NCBI RefSeq assembly: GCF_023715345.1
Contig: NZ_JAMBNY010000001.1
Span: 558,001 to 622,000, forward strand
Source of the DNA: Paenibacillus camelliae
GTDB lineage: Bacteria > Bacillota > Bacilli > Paenibacillales > Paenibacillaceae
Direction: 5' to 3'
Length of the DNA: 64,000 nt
Below are positions 53,864 through 62,603 of the stretch, one piece after another. The notes under the pieces were generated by a model. That model searched no databases and had not been told where the DNA came from. It was given only the letters and a program-made list of their open reading frames with translations. The first letter of the stretch is position 1. Every line of letters begins with the position of its first letter. A program made the translations under genes and the position numbers.

Positions 53864-55297
53864 TTATTGATTGTTGTCGATAATATTTTGCACTTCTGTA
53901 ATCATATTCTGCAGCGTCGTATCTAGATCCTGCGAGCCTAGAATCATAAGCTCATATTCCTCATTGATTGCTTTATAAACTTCTGCCTGATACGTTACCG
54001 GCGGAATGATCTTTCCTGACTTGGATATCGACAATACATGGATAAGTGATTCTTTATCTACCTTCTCAGGGCTTAACGTGACGCTCAGTATATTATCAAT
54101 AATCGTACCGAGCTGATCATCTGAGATTTGCTTCCAAGATGGAATATTCAAGCCATATTTACTTAGACCTTCTGTCGTATACCAGCGAATAAATTGATAA
54201 GCTTCCTTCTTATGCTTCGATTGTTCAGCTACAGCCATAAAATCAGTCGTCACCATCGTGTAGCCAATCTCATCAGCTGCATTGTTTTTTGGAATAGGGG
54301 CAATTGCTACTTGGTGATTAAGTGGGTTCTGCTCCGTACCACCAAGCTCACTGTTCATCCAGCTTCCGATCATAACCATACTTGCTGATTGATTGAAGAA
54401 CTGTGTGCGATAATGCAATTTTTGCGACAGCATATCTGCATATGGTGTTGAAGAGCCATCTTCTCTTTCCATCTGTACACGCAGCTCTAATGTGCGCTTA
54501 AACATCGGATCATCCAAATTCGAGCTGCCATCTCCCTTAAGAAAATCAGTATTATCCGCTCGATTAGCAAGCGCTAAACGCATATATTCCATCCAGCCGC
54601 CATTTTGTGGACCGTGGAAATACGTCCCATAACGTTTAGCTGCTCCTTCACCCGTGGTAAGCTGCTTCGCATATTGTGCAAATTCATCCCAGGTCCAATC
54701 GGTAGGAACATCTAGTCCAGCTTCATCAAGATGATCCTTGTTAAGCATGACATACCATGGATTAAATTTACCTGGCAGTGCATAGTAGCTGCCATTCATC
54801 ACTGTATCTACTTTATATTCATTCGTAACGGTATAGCCTTCCTCTGAGATAAAGGAATCAATGGAAGCAACCATTCCTAGTCCAACACGCTGTGCATACG
54901 ATGCTGGATCACTAAACATTAAAATATCAAGCTGTTCACCCGAAGCAGCTGCTAGGTCTAGCTTCTGCGTTGCTTCCTGTGTGTCACCCTTTTCGCTTAA
55001 TAGGATGAGGTCGATGCTGATATGTGGAAAAGCCTCCTCAAAAGCAGCTATCGTCTCTTCCCAGTTATATTGAGCCTCGGTACCATGTGTATGAAACTTT
55101 AACGTTACCTCCTCCTGCTGCTCCTCAGTAGCTGCAGGCTCAGGACTTGTCTCTGTAGTTGTAGCCGGCGTCTGTTCAGAATTGTTATTGTTTGTCTGAT
55201 TATTGTTAGTCTGGTTATTATTTGCACTAGAGCAACCTGCCAGCAAACTAGCAATGAGTATAAGGACCATCAATAAACTAAACTTTCCTTGTTTCAT
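53864..55297 (-). CDS. ABC transporter sugar-binding lipoprotein (CUT1 type)
   Basis: 477 residues. The signal peptide ends in a lipobox (LLAGC), followed by an Asn/Gln/Thr-rich linker and a family 1 solute-binding domain (VTLKFHTHGTEAQYNWEETI; YYALPGKFNPWYVMLNKDHL; TDWTWDEFAQYAKQLT). It would deliver oligosaccharides to the two permeases. AAGGAGGG precedes the ATG. A cre-like site lies directly upstream of this SD. Confidence 0.92.
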   Translation of the reverse strand: MKQGKFSLLMVLILIASLLAGCSSANNNQTNNNQTNNNNSEQTPATTTETSPEPAATEEQQEEVTLKFHTHGTEAQYNWEETIAAFEEAFPHISIDLILLSEKGDTQEATQKLDLAAASGEQLDILMFSDPASYAQRVGLGMVASIDSFISEEGYTVTNEYKVDTVMNGSYYALPGKFNPWYVMLNKDHLDEAGLDVPTDWTWDEFAQYAKQLTTGEGAAKRYGTYFHGPQNGGWMEYMRLALANRADNTDFLKGDGSSNLDDPMFKRTLELRVQMEREDGSSTPYADMLSQKLHYRTQFFNQSASMVMIGSWMNSELGGTEQNPLNHQVAIAPIPKNNAADEIGYTMVTTDFMAVAEQSKHKKEAYQFIRWYTTEGLSKYGLNIPSWKQISDDQLGTIIDNILSVTLSPEKVDKESLIHVLSISKSGKIIPPVTYQAEVYKAINEEYELMILGSQDLDTTLQNMITEVQNIIDNNQ

Positions 55298-55308
55298 CTT
55301 AACCCTCC

Positions 55309-55323
55309 TTGTAAACGCTTTAA
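55309..55323 (-). promoter_or_regulatory. Candidate cre (CcpA) site before the binding-protein gene
   Basis: On the minus strand TTAAAGCGTTTACAA. Compared with the CcpA consensus WTGNAANCGNWWNCA there is one mismatch (G to A at position 3 on this strand). It sits right before the SD of the binding-protein gene, so catabolite repression of the locus is likely. The site was found by eye only. Confidence 0.5.
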
Positions 55324-55419
55324 TATCATTACAGCTTCATTTTACCAATGATGCCCTGCAACTCGATTCATGTAAATTGACTTTTTGTAGCACTATTTTT
55401 ACTTCTTGCTGCGCCAGCA

Positions 55420-56253
55420 CTATCCTTTTATACCACCAAGAGCAATACCTTCAAGCACTCTTTTTTGTCCAATAACAAACAGAATAAGCAAAGGTACAAT
55501 AGCCGAAACTGCGGCAGCCATAATTAGAGAATAGAACTCGCCATTAATCGAGGTGAACTTTTGCATCGCAAGTTGGATCGGATAAAGCGCATCTGTACGC
55601 AAGAAGATGAAGGGATTCTGGTAATCATTCCATGTCCATATAAATCGAAGAATGGCATAGGTTGCGACAGCCGGTGTAATGAGTGGCAATGCAATTTTAG
55701 CGAATATCCGAAAATGTCCCGCTCCATCGATTTTGGCAGATTCAATATAGTCATTAGGCAGCCCCATGAAAAATTGACGCAGCATAAACGTTCCTAATAC
55801 ACTGAAGCCGTTCAGTAGAATTAGCCCAGGATGGCTATCAAAAAGACCGATCATACGATACAGAATAAACTGCGGAACGAGTATCGCCTGCTGCGGCACC
55901 ATAAAGGTTGCTAGCACGATAAAAAACAGCCATTTGCTCGCCTTAAAATTAATTTTAGAAAAACCATAGGCAGCAAGTGCAGATACTGTGCATGACAATA
56001 TGGTTGTCGCTACACTTACCTTAATCGAATTCCAATAGTATTTATAGAATGGATGCTTCCCGAACCATACCTCCTCGTAGTTACGAAAGCCAATCCACTC
56101 TGATGGAATCCATTGAATAGGATACGTAAACACCTCACCCTCTAGCTTAAAGGATGCAGACAGCATCCAAGCAAAGGGTAGAAGAAATAGAATACCTACT
56201 ACAGCCATCAACACTGTAATGATTCCTTTAAGTGCGACTTCTTTTTTTCTCAT
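55420..56253 (-). CDS. ABC transporter permease, MalG/UgpE type
   Basis: 277 residues from the ATG at 56253, which overlaps the stop of the previous permease as TAATG; GGGTGAAC lies upstream. Six membrane segments; the EAA loop reads ESAKIDGAGHFRIFAKIALPLITPAV. Forms the inner-membrane channel with the partner permease. The C-terminus (LEGIALGGIKG) is typical of CUT1 carriers. Confidence 0.94.
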   Translation of the reverse strand: MRKKEVALKGIITVLMAVVGILFLLPFAWMLSASFKLEGEVFTYPIQWIPSEWIGFRNYEEVWFGKHPFYKYYWNSIKVSVATTILSCTVSALAAYGFSKINFKASKWLFFIVLATFMVPQQAILVPQFILYRMIGLFDSHPGLILLNGFSVLGTFMLRQFFMGLPNDYIESAKIDGAGHFRIFAKIALPLITPAVATYAILRFIWTWNDYQNPFIFLRTDALYPIQLAMQKFTSINGEFYSLIMAAAVSAIVPLLILFVIGQKRVLEGIALGGIKG

Positions 56254-57173
56254 TAGTAGTTCACCCACTTTTTCTGACCAATCCACTGGATAATCGTAAT
56301 GAGCAAAATACAGCCAAAGAGCACTAACGCCATCGAAGAGGCATAGCCGACCTCTAAGCTTACAAAAGCCGATTCATAAATGCTCCATACCATTACATTC
56401 GTCGAGCCTGCAGGTCCGCCCTGCGTCAAAACGGCGATGAGATCAAATACTTTGAATGTGTAAATAATGCCGGTAATGAGTAGAAAAAAGGTTGTTGGTG
56501 ATAGCAATGGAATGGTGATCCGTGTAAGCCGGTACCAACCGCCTGCACCATCAATCTCAGCTGCCTCGTACAAATCCTTCGGGATCGACTGTAGTCCAGC
56601 CAAATAAACAATCATATTAAAGCCAATCGATATCCATACCGAAATCATCATAACGGAAATAAGTGCATATTGCGGATCAGCAATCCACTTCGGCGGGTCA
56701 TCGATGCCTAACGTCATAAGAAACTGATTAACTGGACCTACAGATGGGTGAAATAAAACACGCCATACGGTTGCTACTGCAACAACACTTGAAATATACG
56801 GCAAGAAATAGATTACCTTAAACCACGATTTTGCGTAAACATAGCGGTTAATGATGATAGCTAAAAACAGCGAAATAATCATATATGCGGGGACAGTAAA
56901 CAAAAACAGGAAATTGTTCTTCAGGGCACGAATAAACTTCTTGTCCTCCACCAGTCTCTCAAAATTATCTATGCCGATCCACTTAATTCCTTTAATTCCA
57001 CTGATCATATTCCATTCGGTAAAGCTAATATAGAAAGCTGCTAATATCGGTAGCAAAACCATACAGCTGACGCCCAAAAGCATCGGCGTTACAAATATGA
57101 AGCCTGCGATTGTCTCTTTCGTCTGCATCGAGCTTCGTCGTCGCTTCACCTTTACTTGTTGGCTATTGTCCAT
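56253..57173 (-). CDS. ABC transporter permease, MalF/UgpA type
   Basis: 306 residues, six membrane segments, with the EAA loop YEAAEIDGAGGWYRLTRITIPLL (in family position near residue 205). AGGTGG lies upstream of the ATG. It is the first transport gene of the set and is followed without a gap by the second permease. No ATPase gene is nearby, so a shared MsmX-type ATPase encoded elsewhere is expected. Confidence 0.94.
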   Translation of the reverse strand: MDNSQQVKVKRRRSSMQTKETIAGFIFVTPMLLGVSCMVLLPILAAFYISFTEWNMISGIKGIKWIGIDNFERLVEDKKFIRALKNNFLFLFTVPAYMIISLFLAIIINRYVYAKSWFKVIYFLPYISSVVAVATVWRVLFHPSVGPVNQFLMTLGIDDPPKWIADPQYALISVMMISVWISIGFNMIVYLAGLQSIPKDLYEAAEIDGAGGWYRLTRITIPLLSPTTFFLLITGIIYTFKVFDLIAVLTQGGPAGSTNVMVWSIYESAFVSLEVGYASSMALVLFGCILLITIIQWIGQKKWVNY

Positions 57174-57293
57174 TTAACCACCTCGCTTGACACTTGATGC
57201 TACCATTGTACAAAATATACTTTTGCTTGCTGTAACGCTATTTTGATCGAAATGAAACTATTTTGACTTTTATAAGGTTGAATGAAAAAAAGA

Positions 57294-57319
57294 AACAGCT
57301 GAGCAGTCACTCAGCTGTT
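57294..57319 (-). terminator. Terminator after the GH88 gene
   Basis: AACAGCTGAG (57294-57303) / CTCAGCTGTT (57310-57319), followed on the minus strand by a T-run. It separates the enzyme genes from the transport genes; the 223-base gap 57174-57396 must then hold the transport promoter, for which a weak TTACAG/TACAAT pair is the only candidate. Confidence 0.9.
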
Positions 57320-57396
57320 AGGCTTGCAAGGTCGAATCTGTGCAAATCGTATGATCGTTAGAAGAATCGTGTCCAATATAAAAGTAAAATGGCTAT

Positions 57397-58521
57397 TTAC
57401 CAGAACAGCTCTGTGTGGCCATTTAGTTGTGCAATAGCCTCAGCAAAATAATAATCACCATAGATGAGCGGAACATCGACATTACGCTGCTCTGGAAAAT
57501 GACTCGTACCGTGCAGCAGCAAGCCCTCCTCCGCTTCAAGATCCCATGTTCCATAATGCTTATAGAGTGAGTAGATGATTTTTTCAGCTGAATTGCGGTA
57601 AAGTGCCTGCTCTTCCACACTGACCATACGAGAGAGGAGCAGTAAGCCTGAAGCCGCGCATGCAGCTGCTGAAGAATCTCTCGGGTTAGCGATCTGCTCT
57701 GGCAGACGGAAGTCCCAATGTGGTACGTAATCATCAGGAAGATTAGCTATAAAGAAATGAGCGACACGTTTAGCAGCATCGAGATATCGTTCATCTTTCG
57801 TATATTGATAAGCAAGTGTCATCCCATACAGCGCCCATGCTGTGCCTCTAGACCAAGCAGAGTTTGGCGCATAGCCTTGACCGCCAAGCACTTCATGCTG
57901 CTCGCCCGTGCTTGGATCAAAACGAACGATATGATTAACCGAGCCGTCCGGTCTAATAAAATGCTGCAGTACCATATTCGCATGCGCTTCTGCGATATGC
58001 TTGTATCTAGGATCACCGCTTTCCTGTGTCGCCCAAAACAATAGTGGTAGATTCATCATGCAGTCAATTATGGCTAGACCAGAGTTATCCTCTCCAGGAC
58101 TCCATGGATTCCAAGCTCGAATATAGTTTCCCTTATTATTAAATCTTGCGCTTAATAGATTGGCAGCAAGCAGCCCTTTTCGTTTTGCCGATGCTTCACC
58201 TAATAGCTTATAGCGAGCAACACTCGTCAACGTCCACATAAATCCGATATCATGATCAAGACGTTCATAATCTAAAATGACTTGATCGAGCTGTGATTCG
58301 CACGATTGTGCATAGCTGCGCAGTCGATCATCCTTCGTATCGCGATAAATCAGCCATAAAAGCCCTGGCCAAAAGCCTGCAGTCCACCACGAGGCAGGCT
58401 CCAATTGATAGACTCCCGCTACACTTGCATGTGGAAAGCGATCCTGAATTCTTTCACTCGTTTTCTCTACCTTCTTAACAATCTTCTCCCAAGCTTCAGC
58501 TTGCCATGCTTTCTGATTCAT
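57397..58521 (-). CDS. GH88-family unsaturated glucuronyl hydrolase
   Basis: 374 residues, an (alpha/alpha)6 enzyme. It should remove the 4,5-unsaturated uronic acid from the non-reducing end of oligosaccharides made by polysaccharide lyases. Two Asp-containing motifs, LDHDIGFMW and IDCMMNLPLLFWA, match the catalytic pair of GH88, and NSAWSRGTAWALYG is typical. No signal peptide, so cytoplasmic. The ATG at 58521 follows AGGAG; a GTG at 58530 overlaps this site. It follows the lyase after 21 bases. Confidence 0.92.
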   Translation of the reverse strand: MNQKAWQAEAWEKIVKKVEKTSERIQDRFPHASVAGVYQLEPASWWTAGFWPGLLWLIYRDTKDDRLRSYAQSCESQLDQVILDYERLDHDIGFMWTLTSVARYKLLGEASAKRKGLLAANLLSARFNNKGNYIRAWNPWSPGEDNSGLAIIDCMMNLPLLFWATQESGDPRYKHIAEAHANMVLQHFIRPDGSVNHIVRFDPSTGEQHEVLGGQGYAPNSAWSRGTAWALYGMTLAYQYTKDERYLDAAKRVAHFFIANLPDDYVPHWDFRLPEQIANPRDSSAAACAASGLLLLSRMVSVEEQALYRNSAEKIIYSLYKHYGTWDLEAEEGLLLHGTSHFPEQRNVDVPLIYGDYYFAEAIAQLNGHTELFW

Positions 58522-58542
58522 AATCCACACTCCTTTAATATG

Positions 58543-60324
58543 CTATTGAAATGATGAATCTGATTCTCGCCGTAATTCAAAGGTAAACGTTAGCGTCTTA
58601 CTTGTTAGCGATGCCGTTGGCCGAAAATCTAATCGGTATAGCACTGTCCGCTTGCCGAAATGATCGATATATTCAAAGGCTTCGCTCTCAAAAGCTAGCT
58701 CAGCTGAATCAAAGCTAATGATAACGCTTGCAGATTGGTGTGAAATGATAAGTTGATTAGGATTAAGTGTCTCAGGCTTATGAGCTACAATAAAACGCTC
58801 GATCACCGACATGGATTGGGAATTAGATAGAAATTTATCATGCAGGACAAGCCTTCCTCGCGTTTTCTCCCATTGAAATTTGCGGGTGAAGCCTGATAAA
58901 TGCTTGCTTGCATACGCCTCTCTTAAATCTAGCGTCATCGAATCGACATCATCGCTCGTCTCGCATTGCAGTAGCACTGCTCGGCTGTGTGAGCCCGGCT
59001 GTTGCAGCTCCCCATCAATGATTGGCACGGAGTGGCCTGCTGAGCTAGCACATATATACTCATAACGCTTCTCACCAAAATAATCTCGTGTATACAAACC
59101 GCTGCCTGCATCAACAAGCAGTGAGTGACCGTCTACTGCTAATATAAAATGACCCAGATCATTATGATTATGTGGCTCTGCATTATGTCCGCCTTTAGCT
59201 GCAAAAGCGAAGCTGCTACCAGCTCGTTCTGCTCTAGATACAAGCCATTGTGCTTGCTTCATTATATAGGTTTCAGTAGGCCAAGGAGCACCGTTATCTT
59301 CCATCGTCCATAGCAAATTCCTCACTGCAGGTGCCCAGCGTCCACAATGATCCTCATGAAAGGCCGCCGCTGCATTTTCTTCCGGTATATGTACCTCTTT
59401 ATATTGTGCATGCAGATACTGTGTCAGCCCCATATATACCCCAACCTGGGGCAAGGAATCTGAAAAGTTCACGACTGATTTTCCAGACAGGAAGCATTTT
59501 TGCTGAAAAAGTGCGATCTGCTTCACCTTTTCTGTAGCAAGCAGTCTCGATTGACCGTTTCGATATGCTCTCAATAAATCCATAAAATAAATAAAATAGC
59601 CAAACCCGTACTGCCAGTAAGAATAGCCTTCCTTGCAAGCTCCGTCATCGTCAAATCCATCAAGATAATGAATCATCGCCTGCTCTGAGCGCTGAAGGAT
59701 AGCTTCTAGCTTTTCTTGCTCATCCTTCAAGTAATATATTGCCGCTGCACCAATTGATCCAGCACATACTGATGCCCAGTTATGCTCGGCCTTCTCCCAC
59801 CAGATAGACTCTTCTGCTAGAAATGGCTCAAGTACGCGATGGAGCACCTCCTGCCTCATTCGTTGTCTAAGTGACTCTGGCAAGCGTTCACCGATGAGTT
59901 CACTAAGCTCTGCCAGCGTAAATGCTGTCTCCGCTGCAAATAAATCGATGGAGCGAGCATCGTCATAATGAGCTGGTAAGCACCATGTGAATTCCTCACA
60001 TATCGCCTCAATTATGTTTTGTAAGCCTTTAACATAACGCTCCTCGCATGGTTGGATAATCACCATTAGCGCTAATGCAGTCAGTCGCTTTCTTCTAGCA
60101 AAATAGAGCTGTTCATATTGCTGCCTTGAGCCTGTTTTCTTAAACAGATCAAACGTATCCATGTCCAGTGTCGGTATCTGCTCATGAAGTAATTTTTGCG
60201 CTTCATGTTCAATTTGCTGCACCATTTCTTTGTTGAGATTGGTTCTACTTTCGGGATTAGCACGTAAGGAATGGATTCCTCTTTTTAGCAGCAATAGGCC
60301 ATTCGTAAAATGGTAATTGTTCAT
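58543..60324 (-). CDS. Heparinase II/III-family polysaccharide lyase
   Basis: 593 residues from the ATG at 60324 (MNNYHFTNGLLLLKRGIHSL), with GGTGGGGG upstream; the frame is open back to 60369. The N-terminal alpha/alpha barrel (to about 340) is followed by a beta-sandwich with GGHNAEPHNHNDLGHFILAV, the His motif of the heparinase II/III family (PF07940). It cleaves uronate-containing chains by beta-elimination and leaves unsaturated ends for the GH88 enzyme. No signal peptide: it acts on imported oligosaccharides. Exact substrate cannot be told. Confidence 0.9.
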   Translation of the reverse strand: MNNYHFTNGLLLLKRGIHSLRANPESRTNLNKEMVQQIEHEAQKLLHEQIPTLDMDTFDLFKKTGSRQQYEQLYFARRKRLTALALMVIIQPCEERYVKGLQNIIEAICEEFTWCLPAHYDDARSIDLFAAETAFTLAELSELIGERLPESLRQRMRQEVLHRVLEPFLAEESIWWEKAEHNWASVCAGSIGAAAIYYLKDEQEKLEAILQRSEQAMIHYLDGFDDDGACKEGYSYWQYGFGYFIYFMDLLRAYRNGQSRLLATEKVKQIALFQQKCFLSGKSVVNFSDSLPQVGVYMGLTQYLHAQYKEVHIPEENAAAAFHEDHCGRWAPAVRNLLWTMEDNGAPWPTETYIMKQAQWLVSRAERAGSSFAFAAKGGHNAEPHNHNDLGHFILAVDGHSLLVDAGSGLYTRDYFGEKRYEYICASSAGHSVPIIDGELQQPGSHSRAVLLQCETSDDVDSMTLDLREAYASKHLSGFTRKFQWEKTRGRLVLHDKFLSNSQSMSVIERFIVAHKPETLNPNQLIISHQSASVIISFDSAELAFESEAFEYIDHFGKRTVLYRLDFRPTASLTSKTLTFTFELRRESDSSFQ

Positions 60325-60380
60325 ATCCCCCACCTTCCCACTTCCAAATCGTGAAATGTCTAATGGCAACCATCATCTTG

Positions 60381-60389
60381 ATCATATCA
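60381..60389 (-). promoter_or_regulatory. Extended -10 promoter candidate for the lyase-GH88 operon
   Basis: On the minus strand TGATATGAT (60389-60381), a TGn extended -10 with TATGAT, about 57 bases from the start codon. The -35 is poor, as expected for an activator-dependent (YesN) promoter. Confidence 0.4.
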
Positions 60390-60462
60390 GTAATGAACTA
60401 TGCTGACATCCTATTTTTTTGACTTGATGGTGCATTATCTTTACATCAACAAGAGCAATGAA

Positions 60463-60509
60463 GCAAGTGGTCGGACATGTGCACCCTAGCACTTGTTCCG
60501 ACCACTTGC
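60463..60509 (-). terminator. Terminator after the 361-residue membrane protein gene
   Basis: A perfect 13-base stem GCAAGTGGTCGGA (60463-60475) / TCCGACCACTTGC (60497-60509), 4 bases past the stop. Confidence 0.85.
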
Positions 60510-60513
60510 CTGT

Positions 60514-61599
60514 TTAGCGTATTGAATGATCATCATGATTGTTCATTCTGTGCTTCAAATGATCTAGAAATGACTGTGGCTCATCCACACGTAATACAAT
60601 TGCTGAAATGGTCTTACTTATGCCATAGGAGCCCTTTACGTTAATAGGTTCCTTTAGTTGAATATGAAACTGGGGAGTATCGAATCTTAGATGTGCGATG
60701 TAGAGGTCTTTTGGCTGCTTCTCACCTAAGCCTATTTCTTTAGCTTTATCAATGGATTGAATACTATGTAGGGGAATAGATATGTCACATTGAATACCTA
60801 GACGGATATGAAGTCTATCGTTATGTAATAGGTTAGGTAAATATCGAAATGAGTTACTTAAAGCGATTAGATACAGTATTGCGTAAGCATTCAGCACTAA
60901 AGCAATCCATGCAATAATGTCATTCCACATGCTTAACAAAAAGTGCAAGCCTACAGCTTCTAAAGTGATAATGATGATAAAGACAATGACGATGGGCTTA
61001 ATTTGAGAATGCCTGTGGTATGTATAATAGCTGTCTTGTGGGAGCGAAGGCTTTCTAAACAGCACGCCTATCGAATAATACATGACTTTTATTTCTGTCA
61101 TCACAATTTCAAGCAAAGCACCTTTACTTAATAGTGGAACTAGCGCTTCATGTAAGCTATCCATCGGTTGTGCTTCATTATTATTCCTCGCTAGCTTATA
61201 GCGTTTTATTATGAAGTATAATCGTATCGCGATATACAAAACAATAACGACCTCTAGAAGAGGTATGAGCCAGCGCAATAGCGTTTTAAGAAATTCTTTT
61301 TGCTCAACTGGCGTTATCCAATACGTACACGCGATTGACGCTATAAATATGATATAAGTGAACCCTGCCTTACCATTCTTAGGCTTAACAATCAACATAT
61401 AATACAGTAATGGTAAGAGCACGATCCCCAAGACATTAAAGATGTTTACGGTCATATCATTCACTTTTAGCTGGTGAAATAACATGTACATGCAACCAAA
61501 AAACAGTGCCGACACAAATAAAAAGATCATGATCATTCTTCTGTTTACACGTCTATTAGACTGTTGATGCTGCATGATAGGATCTAGCTTGCTCATCAT
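60514..61599 (-). CDS. Polytopic membrane protein of unknown function
   Basis: 361 residues from the ATG at 61599 (MMSKLDPIMQ), with GAGGTG upstream. About eight hydrophobic segments (residues 20-50, 55-75, 80-98, 110-135, 205-230, 233-255) and a soluble C-terminal third (IPLHSIQSIDKAKEIGLGEK). No known motif. Similar proteins in Paenibacillus are sometimes mislabelled with enzyme names; nothing here supports an enzyme. It lies downstream of the toroid pair, but whether they share an operon is unclear (85-base gap). Confidence 0.65.
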   Translation of the reverse strand: MMSKLDPIMQHQQSNRRVNRRMIMIFLFVSALFFGCMYMLFHQLKVNDMTVNIFNVLGIVLLPLLYYMLIVKPKNGKAGFTYIIFIASIACTYWITPVEQKEFLKTLLRWLIPLLEVVIVLYIAIRLYFIIKRYKLARNNNEAQPMDSLHEALVPLLSKGALLEIVMTEIKVMYYSIGVLFRKPSLPQDSYYTYHRHSQIKPIVIVFIIIITLEAVGLHFLLSMWNDIIAWIALVLNAYAILYLIALSNSFRYLPNLLHNDRLHIRLGIQCDISIPLHSIQSIDKAKEIGLGEKQPKDLYIAHLRFDTPQFHIQLKEPINVKGSYGISKTISAIVLRVDEPQSFLDHLKHRMNNHDDHSIR

Positions 61600-61683
61600 A
61601 ACACCTCTGCATATGTTGTCAATTATGGTGTAATCCAAGCTTATTGTAACATAGATGAAACAGGTTTTTGACTTAGCTCGTCC

Positions 61684-62568
61684 TTATAATAGCCCAAAAG
61701 ATTTTAAAGTTTTCAATCGATCAACTGTAATAAAGCCTCGCCATTCCAAGCCTACACCGGGACTAATCTCAGGCCAATTAATTGGCCATCCGCCATCCTC
61801 CATTTGCCCGTTCAACAGGTGAGACAGATGTACATCAAATTCACTCTCTGATATAAACTTCGCAGCATAGCTTTCTCTAGACGGAGCCCAATCTAGAACT
61901 TTGTGGGTATAGCCTTCGGCGTTAGGATCCCGTTCTATCGTTTCGGACTTTGATAATGCTGGGTCCAGCTTTGAGTTGATGATTATCTCTGCTCTTTGGC
62001 GATCCGGTACATGCTCCAGAAATGTAATCCATTGCACGCCATCATGATATTCTTCTGGATGCTTTTCCTCCATATAGCTCCACACGAATCGAAGAGATTG
62101 TTGAAACCATTCTTCATTATAAAAGTCATTAACTACTTGTTGCTTTAACAGAAGTCCCATCATTCGTCCAGTAGGGTTAATATTCGCTATAAGCTCCTTA
62201 TGATTACTCCACCAAGGGGCATGAGGATACTCATGCAGTACGGGTAATGTAACTGGGAATCCACCAGTTTCAACTGTAATGGATCTGAGATAGTTAACAA
62301 TTCCTCGGATTATATCTTGATCATAGTATCCGATCTCATCCATTATGAGAAGGGCGACCTCTGTTGCAATCGGTTGGCTATGCGGACATCGAATATCGGG
62401 CTCAAGTGAATTTCCAAACCCTCCATCTGGATTCTGATAAGCTGCAAGCGCAGATATGACAGCTTCCTTACTACCTCCTTCAAAAAAATATTCAAAGCGT
62501 CGTCTATCCAACAATCTAGCGTTCTTATACATAAATGTTTTCGCTTTATCTATAATCTTGATATCCAT
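61684..62568 (-). CDS. Alpha/alpha-toroid (prenyltransferase/squalene-cyclase-like) protein, copy 1
   Basis: 294 residues. QW-type repeat motifs of the terpenoid cyclase/prenyltransferase toroid are visible: AYQNPDGGFGNSLEPD near residue 45, ETGGFPVTLPVL near 110 and GQMEDGGWPINWPE near 270. The catalytic DxDD of squalene-hopene cyclases is missing, so it is probably not a cyclase. Soluble, no signal peptide. 35 bases downstream of a paralogue. Confidence 0.75.
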   Translation of the reverse strand: MDIKIIDKAKTFMYKNARLLDRRRFEYFFEGGSKEAVISALAAYQNPDGGFGNSLEPDIRCPHSQPIATEVALLIMDEIGYYDQDIIRGIVNYLRSITVETGGFPVTLPVLHEYPHAPWWSNHKELIANINPTGRMMGLLLKQQVVNDFYNEEWFQQSLRFVWSYMEEKHPEEYHDGVQWITFLEHVPDRQRAEIIINSKLDPALSKSETIERDPNAEGYTHKVLDWAPSRESYAAKFISESEFDVHLSHLLNGQMEDGGWPINWPEISPGVGLEWRGFITVDRLKTLKSFGLL

Positions 62569-62603
62569 AACATCACCTCATAATAAATTTTACGTTCTGT
62601 ACA

